Shown: positions 1-10,813, numbered from the stretch's first letter. The stretch is 64,000 nucleotides of DNA from Bacteroidota bacterium (GCA_030706405.1 JAUZOO010000003.1:310001-374000), one strand, 5' to 3'. Translations and numbers: made by a program. Notes: generated from the sequence alone by a model not told the origin.

Positions 1-994
1 GAACGAAGATCACATGTTGCTTGGCGTACGACTTATCAACAGCATGGGACTTAGCGGAATCAGCTTTGCAGGAATGGATATTGGCGGTTTCAGCGGCAAC
101 CCTACCCCTGGACTTTATACCCGCTGGATGGAAATTGGTGCCTTTTGCCCAATGTTCCGCGGTCATACAGCCGTTTATACTAACCGTACCGAGCCTTGGG
201 CGTTTGGAGAAATCGACGAAGACATCGTTCGCCGTTACATTGGTTTCCGCTATCAGCTTATGCCGTATATCTACTCCGGTTTCTATGAATCCACCCAAAA
301 CGGGATGCCGGTTGCCCGATCTCTGGCTATCGACTACGCGACTGATCCTAATATTTACGATTCAAAATATCAACAGCAATATTTGTTTGGACAGTCGATA
401 ATGGTTGCTCCCTGCAAAAGCACCGAGGAAATTTCAAAAATTTACCTTCCCGAAGGCCAGTGGTTTGACCTGTTTACCGATCGTGTTTACGAAGGTCATC
501 AATCCGTTTTTACCGAATCGCCCATTGAAAAGCTGCCGTTATTTGTACGGGCAGGAAGTATTGTTCCCATGCAAAAACTCGTCGAAACAACTACTCAAAA
601 TGCCGGTGATACTCTTTTTGTGCATATTTATGCAGGACAACATGGTTCTCGCTTCACTTATTATGAGGACGATGGAGAAACCTACAAATTTACCGACGGT
701 AATTTCTATAAACGAAACATGACATTTACGCCCGAAAACAAGACTATTGAATTTTCGGCTAAAGAAGGCGGACTGGCTTCCAAATTCAAAACAATAAGCT
801 TGGTGTTTCATGGTTTTGAAGCTGCTCAACTTCAAAATCTTGCTGTTGACGGCAAACCGATTAAGACCTATGAAGATAATATTCGCTTTTTTGTAAGTAA
901 TTTTAAATTTGCCGATTACGGTCCCAATGACACTAAAAAAATCGTAAAAGCATCGTTCCAAAATTCAAACGATAAACTAAACATACGATGGTAG
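1..994 (+). CDS. Glycoside hydrolase family 31 (alpha-glucosidase/alpha-xylosidase type), 5' truncated by window
   Basis: The C-terminal part of a GH31 retaining alpha-glycosidase. The reading frame is open from the first bases, so the true start lies outside. The GMDIGGF motif near the visible N-terminus holds the Asp that serves as acid/base in this family, and GAFCPMFRGHT is the following family signature. The nucleophile Asp should lie upstream of the window. After the barrel come beta-sandwich domains, including the PLFVRAGSIVPM segment and a stretch resembling DUF5110. It is followed 31 bp later by a GH13 amylase on the same strand, so the pair probably works in alpha-glucan or oligosaccharide use. 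Exact substrate cannot be read from the fragment. Confidence 0.9.
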   Translation, partial: NEDHMLLGVRLINSMGLSGISFAGMDIGGFSGNPTPGLYTRWMEIGAFCPMFRGHTAVYTNRTEPWAFGEIDEDIVRRYIGFRYQLMPYIYSGFYESTQNGMPVARSLAIDYATDPNIYDSKYQQQYLFGQSIMVAPCKSTEEISKIYLPEGQWFDLFTDRVYEGHQSVFTESPIEKLPLFVRAGSIVPMQKLVETTTQNAGDTLFVHIYAGQHGSRFTYYEDDGETYKFTDGNFYKRNMTFTPENKTIEFSAKEGGLASKFKTISLVFHGFEAAQLQNLAVDGKPIKTYEDNIRFFVSNFKFADYGPNDTKKIVKASFQNSNDKLNIRW

Positions 995-1025
995 TAAATC
1001 ATAAAAATCATTAATTTAAAAGATT

Positions 1026-2411
1026 ATGAAACCTTCCAACATGATGACATATATAATTATCACGCTACTGATAATTATTGTAATTATAATCGGCTATATC
1101 TACGCCGTCAAAAGACCTATCTATGTACCTCCTCATTCGGAGGTAAAGCATGTCGATTGGAGCAAAAATGCGGTCATCTACGAGGTTAACATCCGTCAGT
1201 ATTCCAAACAAGGAACATTTAAAGCTTTCGAAAAAGACCTTCCGCGTCTAAAAAACCTGGGAGTTGACATTCTTTGGATTATGCCTGTAAATCCGATTGG
1301 TGTTCAGGGTCGTAAAGGGCCACTTGGCAGCTACTATGCCGTAAAGGATTACAAAGCTGTAAACCCAGAATTTGGTACGATTGACGATTTCACGCACTTG
1401 GTAAAATCCATTCACAACCAAGGTATGAAGGTTATTCTCGACTGGGTACCCAACCACACTTCGCTCGACAATGCATTGGTAAAAACTCATCCGGAATACT
1501 TCCTGAAGGATTCAACCGGCAAATTTGTTTCTCCGTTCGACTGGACAGATGTTATTCGCCTCGATTATAAAAACGCTGCCACGCGTAAATACATGATCGA
1601 GACATTACAGTGGTGGCTTAAACAAACGGATCTCGACGGCTTTCGCTTCGACGTGGCACACATGATTCCTACTGACTTTTGGGATGAACTTCGTCCCGAA
1701 CTGGAGAAAGTAAAACCGGTTTTCATGCTGGCCGAAGCTGATATTCCCGCACAACATCTCAAAGGTGTTGATATGTCGTACGATTGGAAATTTCATCACA
1801 TCATGAACGAAATTGCAAAAGGCAAGAAAAGTGCCAACGCCATTGCCCGTCATTTTAACTGGGTTGATTCGATATATCCCGGGAACTCATACCTGATGGA
1901 ATTTACATCCAACCACGACGAAAACTCCTGGAACGGAACAGAATATGAAAGGATGGGACAAGGAGCACAGACTTTTGCAGTGCTGGCAGCTACAATTCGA
2001 GGAATGATGTTGATTTACAACGGACAAGAAGCCGGATTTAACCGTCGTCTTAAATTCTTCGAAAAAGACAGCATTGCCTGGGGAACATATAAATTGACCT
2101 CCTTTTATAAAACCCTGACCACATTAAAAAAACAAAACAAAGCTTTGTGGAATGGCGATGAAGGAGCTCCTTTTCAACGGGTTTCGTCTAATCGCGACAG
2201 CTCTGTTTTCTCCTTTATCCGACATAAAGACAACGACAAGGTTCTGGTAATCTGTAATCTTTCACCTAAAAAAATTGATAAAATAACTCTTAAATCGGTT
2301 CAACTATCGGGTGACTACCGTGAAGTTTTTTCAAACCAGAAGAAAAAATTCGCCAATAGCGAAAAAATCAGCCTAAACCCTTGGGAGTACCTAGTTTATA
2401 GCACTCATTAA
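1026..2411 (+). CDS. GH13 alpha-amylase family protein with N-terminal membrane anchor
   Basis: 461 aa. Residues 8-28 form one hydrophobic helix, which looks like an uncleaved anchor facing the periplasm. The rest is a short GH13 barrel: region I ends in DWVPNHT (about 140-145), the nucleophile is D209 in DGFRFD, the acid/base is E237 in LAEAD, and the transition-state Asp is D298 in SNHDEN. The barrel lacks long extra domains and ends in a small beta domain, as in periplasmic maltodextrin-hydrolysing or neopullulanase-like enzymes. Cotranscription with the GH31 gene upstream is likely from the 31-bp gap. Specific product (maltose, glucose or cyclodextrin opening) is unknown. Confidence 0.9.
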   Translation: MKPSNMMTYIIITLLIIIVIIIGYIYAVKRPIYVPPHSEVKHVDWSKNAVIYEVNIRQYSKQGTFKAFEKDLPRLKNLGVDILWIMPVNPIGVQGRKGPLGSYYAVKDYKAVNPEFGTIDDFTHLVKSIHNQGMKVILDWVPNHTSLDNALVKTHPEYFLKDSTGKFVSPFDWTDVIRLDYKNAATRKYMIETLQWWLKQTDLDGFRFDVAHMIPTDFWDELRPELEKVKPVFMLAEADIPAQHLKGVDMSYDWKFHHIMNEIAKGKKSANAIARHFNWVDSIYPGNSYLMEFTSNHDENSWNGTEYERMGQGAQTFAVLAATIRGMMLIYNGQEAGFNRRLKFFEKDSIAWGTYKLTSFYKTLTTLKKQNKALWNGDEGAPFQRVSSNRDSSVFSFIRHKDNDKVLVICNLSPKKIDKITLKSVQLSGDYREVFSNQKKKFANSEKISLNPWEYLVYSTH

Positions 2412-2418
2412 AACAAAA

Positions 2419-2477
2419 TAGCCACGGAAAACACAATGAAATACAAACCTCTGTACCAATTGTGTAATCCGTGGCTA
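2419..2477. terminator. Long hairpin between convergent genes
   Basis: TAGCCACGGA pairs with TCCGTGGCTA, and inside it ACACAAT pairs with ATTGTGT. The hairpin lies between the end of the amylase gene and the end of pheT, so it can end transcription from both sides. It lacks a long T run. Confidence 0.5.
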
Positions 2478-2501
2478 AGCTTGGTTCTCTAATTCCTAAG
2501 C

Positions 2502-4952
2502 TTACGCTCTTATTTGTACCCCAAGTTGTTTTTCAATACTTTGGGCTATATTATTCATAATCTTATCTATTTGTTGGTCTGTAAGCGTTTTTTCAGTATC
2601 CTGCAACACAAAACTTACCGCATACGATTTTTTGCCCTGTTCAATTTTGTCGCCTTCGTAAACGTCAAACAGGTTAAGTCGTTTCAGAAGTTTACGCTCG
2701 GCCTTGAATGCCACGTTACGAATTTCTTCAAACTTAACCTCCTTATTCAGTACCATCGAAAGGTCGCGGCGAACTTCAGGAAAACGAGGCAGTTCTTCAA
2801 ATGTAACCTTGTTCGAACGCATCAGTGTAAGTACCCTGTTCCAATTAAAATCGGCATAATAAACTGAAGTTTTTACGTCGAACTTATTAAGCAGTTTCTT
2901 ATTTACAACACCAACAGTTCCAATGGTTTTCCCGCCAACTTTGTATTCCAGGGCTTCGGCATAAATATCATTTGAGAACTCAGTAATCTCACATTTATCG
3001 GGATTGACACCTACGCGCCTCAAAATATTTTCGGAATACGCTTTCAGAAAATAAAACGTTGATGGTTGCTCTTTTGACGTCCAGCTTTGAGCAAATTTTG
3101 CACCGGAGATGAACAATGCCAGATGGAGTTCTTCGGTATATCCGGGCAATACCTGATCTTTATTTTGAGCTTCCTTTTTATAAGTATTTCCAAACTCATA
3201 AAGCTTAACATCAGGATTACGATGATTGACGTTGTGCAGCACTGCTTCAAGTCCGCCGAATAAAAGGGTCTGGCGCATCACGTTCAAATCCTGGCTAAGC
3301 GGATTGAGCATGTAAACCAAATTTTCAGGCTTATAGGTTTCCAAGCCATCGTAATAACCACTTTTGGTTAACGAGTTGGCCATCATCTCGTTGAAGCCGT
3401 TACTGCTAAGCCAGTCAGAAACAGTGTTTACAACCTTTTCCTTGTCAGGTTTTTCAACATAACTCAAGGTCCCGTTTACCTTCTCAGAGAATTCAACATT
3501 GTTATAACCATAGATGCGAAGAATTTCCTCTACAACGTCGGCCGGACGCTGGACATCCACGCGGTAGGGCGATACAGATAGCTTAAGTCCTTCGTTGGTT
3601 TCTTCGTCGATGGTAATATCAAGATTTACCAGAATATTTTTGATGATTTTGCGGTCAATTACTTTACCAATCAGCTTATCAATGTAATCATAAGTAATTT
3701 CAACAGGAAATTCCTTCACCGGGTTAGGATAAATATCGATAATAGGCGATGAAATCGTTCCACCAGCAACTTCTTTGATCAACATTGCAGCACGTTTAAG
3801 TGCAAAAATAGGCATATTAGGATCAGTACCTCGCTCAAAACGGAACGAAGCATCGGTATTGAGCATGTGCCGTTTCGATGTCTTACGGATATACACCGGA
3901 TTGAAATACGCACTTTCGATGAAGATGTTATGGGTTTCGTCGGATACCCCCGACTCAATTCCTCCAAACACTCCGCCAATACACATTCCTTCTTCGGTAT
4001 TACAGATCATCAAATCGCTGGCCGAAAGAGAACGCTCAACATTGTCAAGAGTACGGAATTTGGTGCCTTCGGGAAGTGTTTTAACCACTACCCGCCCCCC
4101 TTTGATTTGATCGGCATCAAATGCATGGAGAGGCTGACCCAACTCATGAAGAATAAAGTTGGTGATATCCACCACGTTATTAATCGGGTTTAATCCGATC
4201 GATTTTAAACGAGTTTGAAGCCATTCCGGAGAAGGTTTTATAGTAACATTGGTAATGGTAAGACCGGCGTAACGCGGACAAGCTTTCTGATTTTCAACAA
4301 CAATATCGGTGATACGGTTGTTATTATCAATCTTAAAATCGTCGATAAGCGGTTTCTTAAGTGTTACCGAACCTTGCTGTGCCAGGTAAGCCGCCAGTTC
4401 ACGGGCCACACCGTAATGCGAAGCTGCATCAATACGGTTAGGAGTTAAACCGATCACAAGAATTTCATCGGACGAAATATTGAAATATTCGTTGGCAGGC
4501 GTTCCTACCTTAGCCAATGGGTCGAGCACCAAAATACCCTCGTGAGAAGTTCCAATGCCCATTTCGTCTTCAGCGCAAATCATACCTTCCGATACTTCGC
4601 CGCGGATTTTAGCTTTTTTAATCTGAAAACTTTCGTCTCCACTATAAAGAGTTGTTCCTACGGTAGCCACAACCACTTTTTGCCCGGCGGCAACATTCGG
4701 GGCTCCGCATACAATTGGTAACAATTCGTCTCCACCCACATCAACGGTGGTAACACTAAGTTTATCGGCATTCTCGTGACGACGACAGGTTTTAACTTCA
4801 CCAATCACAAAGCCTTTTAAACCACCTTTAATGGTTTCGAAGGTTTCGATGCCTTCAACTTCGAGTCCAATACTGGTAAGAATTTTGCCGACTTCCTCGG
4901 CGGGCAGGTCAATATCGATATATTGTTTTAACCAATTGTACGAAATATTCAT
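2502..4952 (-). CDS. pheT: Phenylalanine-tRNA ligase beta subunit
   Basis: 816 aa, the usual length in Bacteroidetes. PheT pairs with PheS in an alpha2-beta2 enzyme that charges tRNA-Phe. The N-terminal MNISYNWLKQYIDI start is typical. Next come a tRNA-binding (EMAP-like) domain at about 40-150 (VGEVKTCRRHENADKLSV), B3/B4 editing domains around 200-400 (HELGQPLHAFDADQ), a B5 domain, a catalytic-like domain, and a C-terminal ferredoxin-fold anticodon-binding domain (FPEVRRDLSMVL to the end). The pheS gene is not next to it, which is common in this phylum. Confidence 0.98.
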   Translation of the reverse strand: MNISYNWLKQYIDIDLPAEEVGKILTSIGLEVEGIETFETIKGGLKGFVIGEVKTCRRHENADKLSVTTVDVGGDELLPIVCGAPNVAAGQKVVVATVGTTLYSGDESFQIKKAKIRGEVSEGMICAEDEMGIGTSHEGILVLDPLAKVGTPANEYFNISSDEILVIGLTPNRIDAASHYGVARELAAYLAQQGSVTLKKPLIDDFKIDNNNRITDIVVENQKACPRYAGLTITNVTIKPSPEWLQTRLKSIGLNPINNVVDITNFILHELGQPLHAFDADQIKGGRVVVKTLPEGTKFRTLDNVERSLSASDLMICNTEEGMCIGGVFGGIESGVSDETHNIFIESAYFNPVYIRKTSKRHMLNTDASFRFERGTDPNMPIFALKRAAMLIKEVAGGTISSPIIDIYPNPVKEFPVEITYDYIDKLIGKVIDRKIIKNILVNLDITIDEETNEGLKLSVSPYRVDVQRPADVVEEILRIYGYNNVEFSEKVNGTLSYVEKPDKEKVVNTVSDWLSSNGFNEMMANSLTKSGYYDGLETYKPENLVYMLNPLSQDLNVMRQTLLFGGLEAVLHNVNHRNPDVKLYEFGNTYKKEAQNKDQVLPGYTEELHLALFISGAKFAQSWTSKEQPSTFYFLKAYSENILRRVGVNPDKCEITEFSNDIYAEALEYKVGGKTIGTVGVVNKKLLNKFDVKTSVYYADFNWNRVLTLMRSNKVTFEELPRFPEVRRDLSMVLNKEVKFEEIRNVAFKAERKLLKRLNLFDVYEGDKIEQGKKSYAVSFVLQDTEKTLTDQQIDKIMNNIAQSIEKQLGVQIRA

Positions 4953-5284
4953 AATGCACTTTTTTACAGAAAGAGCAAAAATATAGATTTTTTTTGAAAG
5001 GGGGGCGAAAGAATTTAAACGTAGGAAAACGGATAGCCTAACATGATTGCCTAACCATCCATAATAATTACCCTCCTACTTCCAAGCCTTCCTCTAGCGG
5101 CCATAACAAGCATCCCCCTAAATGGGTGATATATAATGCCATTCCTGTTGATGCACATCATTCTTAAGCCTACATTATAATCGACGGGGTTGCTATAAAT
5201 TTATATAAGCAAATCTAACTTCAGAAAAATAACGTTTTGTCAATTCTCTACCTGAAGTTTTTTAAACTATCTAAATACCATATT
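4953..5284. other. Intergenic stretch between divergent pheT and chemotaxis gene
   Basis: 332 bp between two divergently read genes. It must hold both promoters. I see no ORF, no RNA gene and no clear repeat in it. Confidence 0.6.
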
Positions 5285-7363
5285 ATGAAAAAGTTCTATG
5301 ACATTAGCCTTAAAACAAGGATGAATTTTACCATTATCTTACTACTTGTCGTTGTTATTTCTTCGTTGGGAGTTTATCTGTACAATGCTCAAAAAAAAAT
5401 AACCATTCAGGAAGCTGACGAACGGATGTTCAGCCATCTGGATGATGTATGCTCCATTTTACAGACCCAGCTTGCCGAAAAACAAAAAAACTCGAACACA
5501 GCACTGGCCATGCTCCATAATTTATTTTATACAAACGGGTCCTTTTCTGAAAATAACTTTGTATCACAATCGCTCGAAATAATAAATCAACAAACCGATG
5601 AAATATTTGAGGTCAAAACGCCTCAACTTATGCATAATGGACGTCCGTTATACAATAACAACCAGATTGTTGATCAGTTAAAAAAACTTGGTGGCGAAGC
5701 AGCAACCGTATTTCAACGGGTTCCACAGGGATTTGTCAGAATATCCACAAACATAACCGATTCACTGGGGAACCGTGCCATTAATACGTTTATACCGCAC
5801 TCCTCGCCGGTTGCAAAAGCCATTGAGCAGGGCAAAAACTACATAGGAAGGGCTTTTGTGGTTAATGATTGGTACGTTACCTCGTACGAGCCTATAATTA
5901 TTAATAATCGCGTTAGAGGGATGCTTTTTGCCGGAGTAAAAGAAAAAGACAAAAAATTTCTAAAACAAATATTCGGAAACAAAAAATACTTCTCGTCAGG
6001 ATATCCCTACTTGGTTGAAAACAATGGGTTATTGGTAATACACCCGAACATGGAGGGTTCCAATATTAAAGAACTGGCTTCATTTAAGCAATTAACTACA
6101 TTTAAAGGTAAAGTCGGGAAAGCAAGATATTTATGGCCCGAAGACCAAACCGGATCTTGGAAATGGCAATATTTCAAATATTTTGCACCTTATCAGGCTT
6201 ACGTATGCGTAACCGTTTACGAAAAAGACTTGTTTGCTGCAATTACAGAAATTAGAAACTCCATAATTATCAGCGTTCTTATTTCCATAATCCTCTTTTA
6301 TTTAGGCATTTCCTTATTAATCAAACCCATTACCCGCACCATTGACAAAAGCGTTTTATTTGCCCACGAGCTGGCTCAGGGAAACCTTATGGCCAGCATT
6401 GACATTAACCAAAAGGACGAACTTGGCAAACTCGCTAATGCCCTCAGAACGATGTCATCGAAATTAAAAGAGATTGTAAACAGTATCCAATCGGGGGCGG
6501 GTAATATTGCCTCGGCAAGTATTCAATTAAGCTCCGGATCGCAGCAATTATCGCAGGGTGCTAATGAACAGGCTTCATCTACCGAAGAAGTGTCAACGTC
6601 AATGGAGGAAATGTTGTCGAATATTGAACAGAATACGGATAATGCAGTGAATACCCAAAACATAGCCCTTGCAATGAACGACAGTATTACCGAAAGTAGC
6701 CAGGCTGCCCAATCTGTAATTGTTGCCATGAACAGCATTGCCGAAAAAATTGACATTATCAACGACATTGCCTATCAAACCAACATTCTGGCACTAAATG
6801 CCGCAGTTGAAGCTGCCCGAGCTGGCGATTATGGTAAAGGTTTTGCAGTAGTAGCTGCCGAAGTCCGAAAACTCGCCGAACGAAGCCGGGTGGCTGCTGT
6901 TGAAATCAACGAACTGTCGCGTAAAGGCGTTGAGATTTCCCGAAATGCCGGTATAAAACTAGAAAATGCTATTCCCGATATTCAAAAGACAGCCCAATTG
7001 GTACAGGAAATTGCTACCAGTTCAATGGAACAAAGTTCTGGCGTCAGCCAGATTAACTCAGCAATACAGCAACTTAACCAGGCCACACAACAAAATGCGG
7101 CCATTTCTGAAGAACTGGCTACAAGTGCCGAAGAACTATCTTCTCAGGCCGAACAATTAAAGGATGCCGTTGCATTCTTCAAGCTTACTGAAAACTTTAA
7201 ACGCGCAAACAAACAAACCTTAAAATCGGCCAGCGAAACTCTACACAACATCCCGATTATTGAAGAAATCCCCGAAATAACTAAAGACTCAGCCACCGGA
7301 GTTACCGTTAAATTATTAGAACCTGGGGAACTGATACCTGAATCGGATTACGAGAGGTACTAA
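5285..7363 (+). CDS. Methyl-accepting chemotaxis protein with Cache-type periplasmic sensor
   Basis: 692 aa from the ATG at 5285; an upstream in-frame TTG (5237) would add 16 residues but MKKFYDISLKTR is the normal MCP start. A first membrane helix (about 14-34) is followed by a periplasmic domain of about 300 residues that resembles the double Cache fold, a second helix (about 330-352), a HAMP domain and the cytoplasmic signalling coiled coil. The hairpin tip contains IAYQTNILALNAAVEAARAG and GKGFAVVAAEVRKLAERS, the CheA/CheW contact region. No che or motility genes are next to it, so it is an orphan receptor here. The ligand is unknown. Confidence 0.93.
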   Translation: MKKFYDISLKTRMNFTIILLLVVVISSLGVYLYNAQKKITIQEADERMFSHLDDVCSILQTQLAEKQKNSNTALAMLHNLFYTNGSFSENNFVSQSLEIINQQTDEIFEVKTPQLMHNGRPLYNNNQIVDQLKKLGGEAATVFQRVPQGFVRISTNITDSLGNRAINTFIPHSSPVAKAIEQGKNYIGRAFVVNDWYVTSYEPIIINNRVRGMLFAGVKEKDKKFLKQIFGNKKYFSSGYPYLVENNGLLVIHPNMEGSNIKELASFKQLTTFKGKVGKARYLWPEDQTGSWKWQYFKYFAPYQAYVCVTVYEKDLFAAITEIRNSIIISVLISIILFYLGISLLIKPITRTIDKSVLFAHELAQGNLMASIDINQKDELGKLANALRTMSSKLKEIVNSIQSGAGNIASASIQLSSGSQQLSQGANEQASSTEEVSTSMEEMLSNIEQNTDNAVNTQNIALAMNDSITESSQAAQSVIVAMNSIAEKIDIINDIAYQTNILALNAAVEAARAGDYGKGFAVVAAEVRKLAERSRVAAVEINELSRKGVEISRNAGIKLENAIPDIQKTAQLVQEIATSSMEQSSGVSQINSAIQQLNQATQQNAAISEELATSAEELSSQAEQLKDAVAFFKLTENFKRANKQTLKSASETLHNIPIIEEIPEITKDSATGVTVKLLEPGELIPESDYERY

Positions 7364-7367
7364 AAGA

Positions 7368-7397
7368 AAAACCGGAAAGTTTGAAACTTTCCGGTTT
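7368..7397. terminator. Bidirectional rho-independent terminator
   Basis: AAACCGGAAAGT and AACTTTCCGGTTT form a strong stem with a 4-nt loop, followed by T7 on the plus strand and flanked by A-rich sequence on the other side. It lies between the convergent MCP and S9 peptidase genes. Confidence 0.85.
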
Positions 7398-7414
7398 TTT
7401 TACGCTTTCAACAA

Positions 7415-9508
7415 CTATTTCAACCATTTATCCAGCCACTCAAAAAACTCGCGCTGCCAGAGAATACTATTTTGAGGTTTGGTAACCCAATGGCTTTCGT
7501 CGGGAAAAAACAAAAGCTTGCTTGGTATTCCTCTCAACTGGGCAACATTAAATGCCTGAAGGCTTTCAGTATAAGGGATACGAAAATCGTTGGCTCCGGT
7601 AATAATCATGATGGGAGTATCCCATTTATCAGCATACAAATGCGGCGAAAATTTAGAATAGCTTTTTGGTTTGGGATTCTCCCACGAAAAACCACCCAAA
7701 TCATGACGAGTAAAGAAAAATTCCTCGGTTGATGCCGCTTCACTCTCGAGATTAAACATTCCGCAATGCGCGATAAATGCCTTAAAGCGTTTCTGATGGC
7801 AACCCGCCAGGTAATACACCGAAAAACCTCCATAGCTGGCACCTACAGCACCTAAACGGTTAGCATCAATAAACGGTTCGGTCTTTAAAGCATCGGTGGC
7901 ACTCAAGTAATCTTGAATATTTTGTCCTCCATAATCGCCCGAAATCTGCTTGTTCCATTCGCTTCCAAATGTTGGCAACCCTCGACGGTTGGGCGCTATC
8001 ACCACATACCCTTTGGCTGCCATCATCTGAAAATTCCAACGGAAGGAAAAAAACTGCGAAACAGCATCCTGCGGCCCGCCCTGGCAGTACAGCAATGCCG
8101 GGTATTTTTTGGAAGGATCAAAGTCGGGAGGAAAAATCAGCCACACCAGCATCTGCTTGCCGTCAGTCGTCTTAACCCACCGTTCTTCCACTTTGCCCAT
8201 CTTTATATTATCATAAATATTTTTATTGGTAAACGTTAGTTGCGTTTGCGTTCCATTAACCGGGTCAATGCGAAATATTTCCGGCGACATCGACATCGAC
8301 ATTTGCGTTCCGACAAGTACATTGTTTTCAAATGCCAGCGACGTATAATCGTGCACACCGGTAGTTAGCTGACGAATCTGACTATTCTCGACTGTTACAG
8401 CATAAACCTGATATGTAGCTTTTATCCCGCTAATAAAATAAATCGTCTTACCATCTGCGCTCCAGTTAATATTGGTTGCATCCTGATCAAAATTTTCGGT
8501 AAGGTATTTACGAGTTTTGGTTGCAAAATCATAAACAAACAAGCGGCTTTTATCCGATTCGTATCCGGGAGTCTCCATGCTTTGGAAAGCAACCTTTTTT
8601 CCATCGGGCGAAAATACCGGGTTACGGTCGTAGCCCATCATTCCTTCGGAGATATTCTCGGTAGTCCCGTTATCAACATGATAGATATAGATATCGGAAT
8701 TGGTACTCAGGGCAAAATCCTTTCCTTTGAGTTTTTTACAAGAATAAGCCAGAAGCTTACCGTCGGCGCTCCACGATATTTCAGCAATATCATAATAAGG
8801 AGGCAATGGAGAGTCAAATGGTTGGTCTTTCAAAATATCGATACCTGTAGCTACTTTACCGTCTTTATAATCGGCCACAAAAATATGACTATGGGTATAA
8901 TTGCTCCAATGATCCCAATGACGGTACATCAGGTCGGTGGCTATACGTCCTTTTGCCAACGGCAGGTCCGGATATTTATCCTGTGTTGTGGAGTCGGTTT
9001 TAACATCCTGCAAATAAAACAATTTTGACCCATTGGCTGAGAATTCAAACCCGTTAACATCTCCTTTCACAGATGATATTTGCGCTTTCCCGGAACCGTC
9101 GGCATTCATTATCCATATTTGCGTGGTACTATCTTTGGCTGTCAGGAAGGCTATCTTTTCGCCAGAAATCCAACGCGGATTTTCGCACGATGGCATTTCG
9201 GAAGTTAAATTCCGGGCATCTCCCCCACTTGTCGACACTGAATAGATCCAAGTATGCTTTTTATTAGTCTTCACGTCATATCGCGAAATATTATAAATCA
9301 CGGTTTTTCCATCGGGCGAAAGGTGTGCATCTGCCACACGTCCAAATTTCCAAAGAATTTCGGGGGTCAACTTTTTGCCAGCAATTTCTTTTTCGGTGAG
9401 AGCATTGCTAAAATCACCATCTGCACAAGCATTTTGATGACCTTTGGACTTACAACCACCCAATAAAACAAGGCCGCCCAATAAAATACTATAGAAAAGC
9501 TTCTTCAT
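7415..9508 (-). CDS. S9 family prolyl oligopeptidase-type serine peptidase, lipoprotein
   Basis: 697 aa. The signal peptide ends in the lipobox LLGGC with the lipidated Cys at 19. Residues about 50-430 carry WD40-like/PD40 beta-propeller repeats (repeated SPDGK, SADGK), and the C-terminal alpha/beta hydrolase holds the triad S558 (GASYGG), D641 (GANDFR) and H673 (DESHW). This is the layout of dipeptidyl peptidase IV/V-like and acylaminoacyl peptidases, which take dipeptides from the N-terminus of periplasmic peptides. It is likely a periplasmic lipoprotein used in peptide nutrition. Exact cleavage specificity is not clear. Confidence 0.93.
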   Translation of the reverse strand: MKKLFYSILLGGLVLLGGCKSKGHQNACADGDFSNALTEKEIAGKKLTPEILWKFGRVADAHLSPDGKTVIYNISRYDVKTNKKHTWIYSVSTSGGDARNLTSEMPSCENPRWISGEKIAFLTAKDSTTQIWIMNADGSGKAQISSVKGDVNGFEFSANGSKLFYLQDVKTDSTTQDKYPDLPLAKGRIATDLMYRHWDHWSNYTHSHIFVADYKDGKVATGIDILKDQPFDSPLPPYYDIAEISWSADGKLLAYSCKKLKGKDFALSTNSDIYIYHVDNGTTENISEGMMGYDRNPVFSPDGKKVAFQSMETPGYESDKSRLFVYDFATKTRKYLTENFDQDATNINWSADGKTIYFISGIKATYQVYAVTVENSQIRQLTTGVHDYTSLAFENNVLVGTQMSMSMSPEIFRIDPVNGTQTQLTFTNKNIYDNIKMGKVEERWVKTTDGKQMLVWLIFPPDFDPSKKYPALLYCQGGPQDAVSQFFSFRWNFQMMAAKGYVVIAPNRRGLPTFGSEWNKQISGDYGGQNIQDYLSATDALKTEPFIDANRLGAVGASYGGFSVYYLAGCHQKRFKAFIAHCGMFNLESEAASTEEFFFTRHDLGGFSWENPKPKSYSKFSPHLYADKWDTPIMIITGANDFRIPYTESLQAFNVAQLRGIPSKLLFFPDESHWVTKPQNSILWQREFFEWLDKWLK

Positions 9509-9602
9509 AATCAGTTAATTTTTTGAAGACAAATTTAACCAACGCACGGTTACTTACCTTACCTATAAACAATTCGTTTTAATGATTTTAGTCATAAAAA
9601 AT

Positions 9603-9624
9603 CCCTTCCTGAAAACAGGAAGGG
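9603..9624 (-). terminator. recA terminator
   Basis: CCCTTCCTG and CAGGAAGGG form a 9-bp stem; read on the minus strand it is followed by a T-rich run. It lies about 60 bp past the recA stop. Confidence 0.75.
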
Positions 9625-9683
9625 ACCACAGAAGCAAGAATTGACAAGTTTCGAAAACCTATCAATATCAATTCAGTAATGTT

Positions 9684-10733
9684 CTAATTTGATGCCGACC
9701 CTGTCATGGCAGCAGTAATTTTTGTATTCAGTTCGGCCATAAGCTCGGGATTATCAGAAAGCAATTGTTTAACAGCATCGCGTCCCTGACCGAGTTTGGT
9801 ATCGCCATAGCTGAACCACGAACCGCTCTTCTTGATAATTTCGTATTCCACCCCAAGATCAATAGTTTCTCCAATTTTCGAAATCCCCTGACCATAAATA
9901 ATGTCAAACTCGGCAATACGGAAAGGTGGAGCAAGTTTATTTTTAACAATTTTAACCTTGGTACGGTTACCTTGAACTTCATCACCTTCCTTAATTTGGC
10001 TGAGACGACGAATGTCAACACGCACCGAAGCATAGAATTTCAGAGCATTACCACCAGTGGTTGTTTCGGGGTTACCGAACATCACGCCAATTTTATCGCG
10101 TAACTGGTTGATAAAAATACAACAGGTATTGGTTTTGCTGATGTTGGCTGTAAGCTTACGCAAAGCCTGAGACATCAGGCGGGCCTGTAAACCCATCCTC
10201 GAATCGCCCATTTCGCCTTCAATTTCGGCTTTGGGCGTTAAGGCTGCAACCGAGTCGATAACAATAATATCGATAGCTCCGGAACGAATCAGGGCATCGG
10301 TAATTTCGAGAGCTTGCTCACCATTATCGGGCTGCGAGATATAAAGATTTTCGACATCGATACCCAGTTTTTCGGCATAAATACGGTCGAAAGCATGTTC
10401 TGCATCCACAATAGCGGCAATACCTCCCAATTTCTGGGCTTCGGCAATAGCATGAATGGCCAGCGTGGTTTTACCCGACGACTCCGGACCAAAAATTTCG
10501 ATAACCCTGCCTCGCGGATAACCGCCAATACCCAAGGCAGCATCAAGCGCTAACGACCCCGACGAAATACAAGGAACTTCAACAACAGCGCGGTCGCCCA
10601 TCTTCAGAATGGTTCCCTTACCATAATCTTTGTCAATTTTATCGAGTGTAAGTTGAAGGGCTTTCAGTTTTTCTTTGTTAATTTCCTTTCTAACTTCCTT
10701 GGGGTCTTTTACTTCTTTGGCTTCTTTATCCAT
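9684..10733 (-). CDS. recA: Recombinase RecA
   Basis: 349 aa. RecA forms filaments on single-stranded DNA, drives strand exchange and triggers LexA-type self-cleavage. The Walker A motif GPESSGKTT covers 82-90; the Walker B region is [16 protein letters not shown], and the L1/L2 DNA loops follow ([43 protein letters not shown]). The N-terminal extension of about 25 charged residues is common in Bacteroidetes. It ends in a short acidic-poor tail. I see no SOS box that I can name upstream. Confidence 0.98.
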   Translation of the reverse strand: MDKEAKEVKDPKEVRKEINKEKLKALQLTLDKIDKDYGKGTILKMGDRAVVEVPCISSGSLALDAALGIGGYPRGRVIEIFGPESSGKTTLAIHAIAEAQKLGGIAAIVDAEHAFDRIYAEKLGIDVENLYISQPDNGEQALEITDALIRSGAIDIIVIDSVAALTPKAEIEGEMGDSRMGLQARLMSQALRKLTANISKTNTCCIFINQLRDKIGVMFGNPETTTGGNALKFYASVRVDIRRLSQIKEGDEVQGNRTKVKIVKNKLAPPFRIAEFDIIYGQGISKIGETIDLGVEYEIIKKSGSWFSYGDTKLGQGRDAVKQLLSDNPELMAELNTKITAAMTGSASN

Positions 10734-10813
10734 AAAATTATTCCTTATTTTTTGCCAAAGTTAAAAATTTGGCAGTTCGTTTACGTCATAAATAAGTCGA
10801 TTGTTGAAAACTT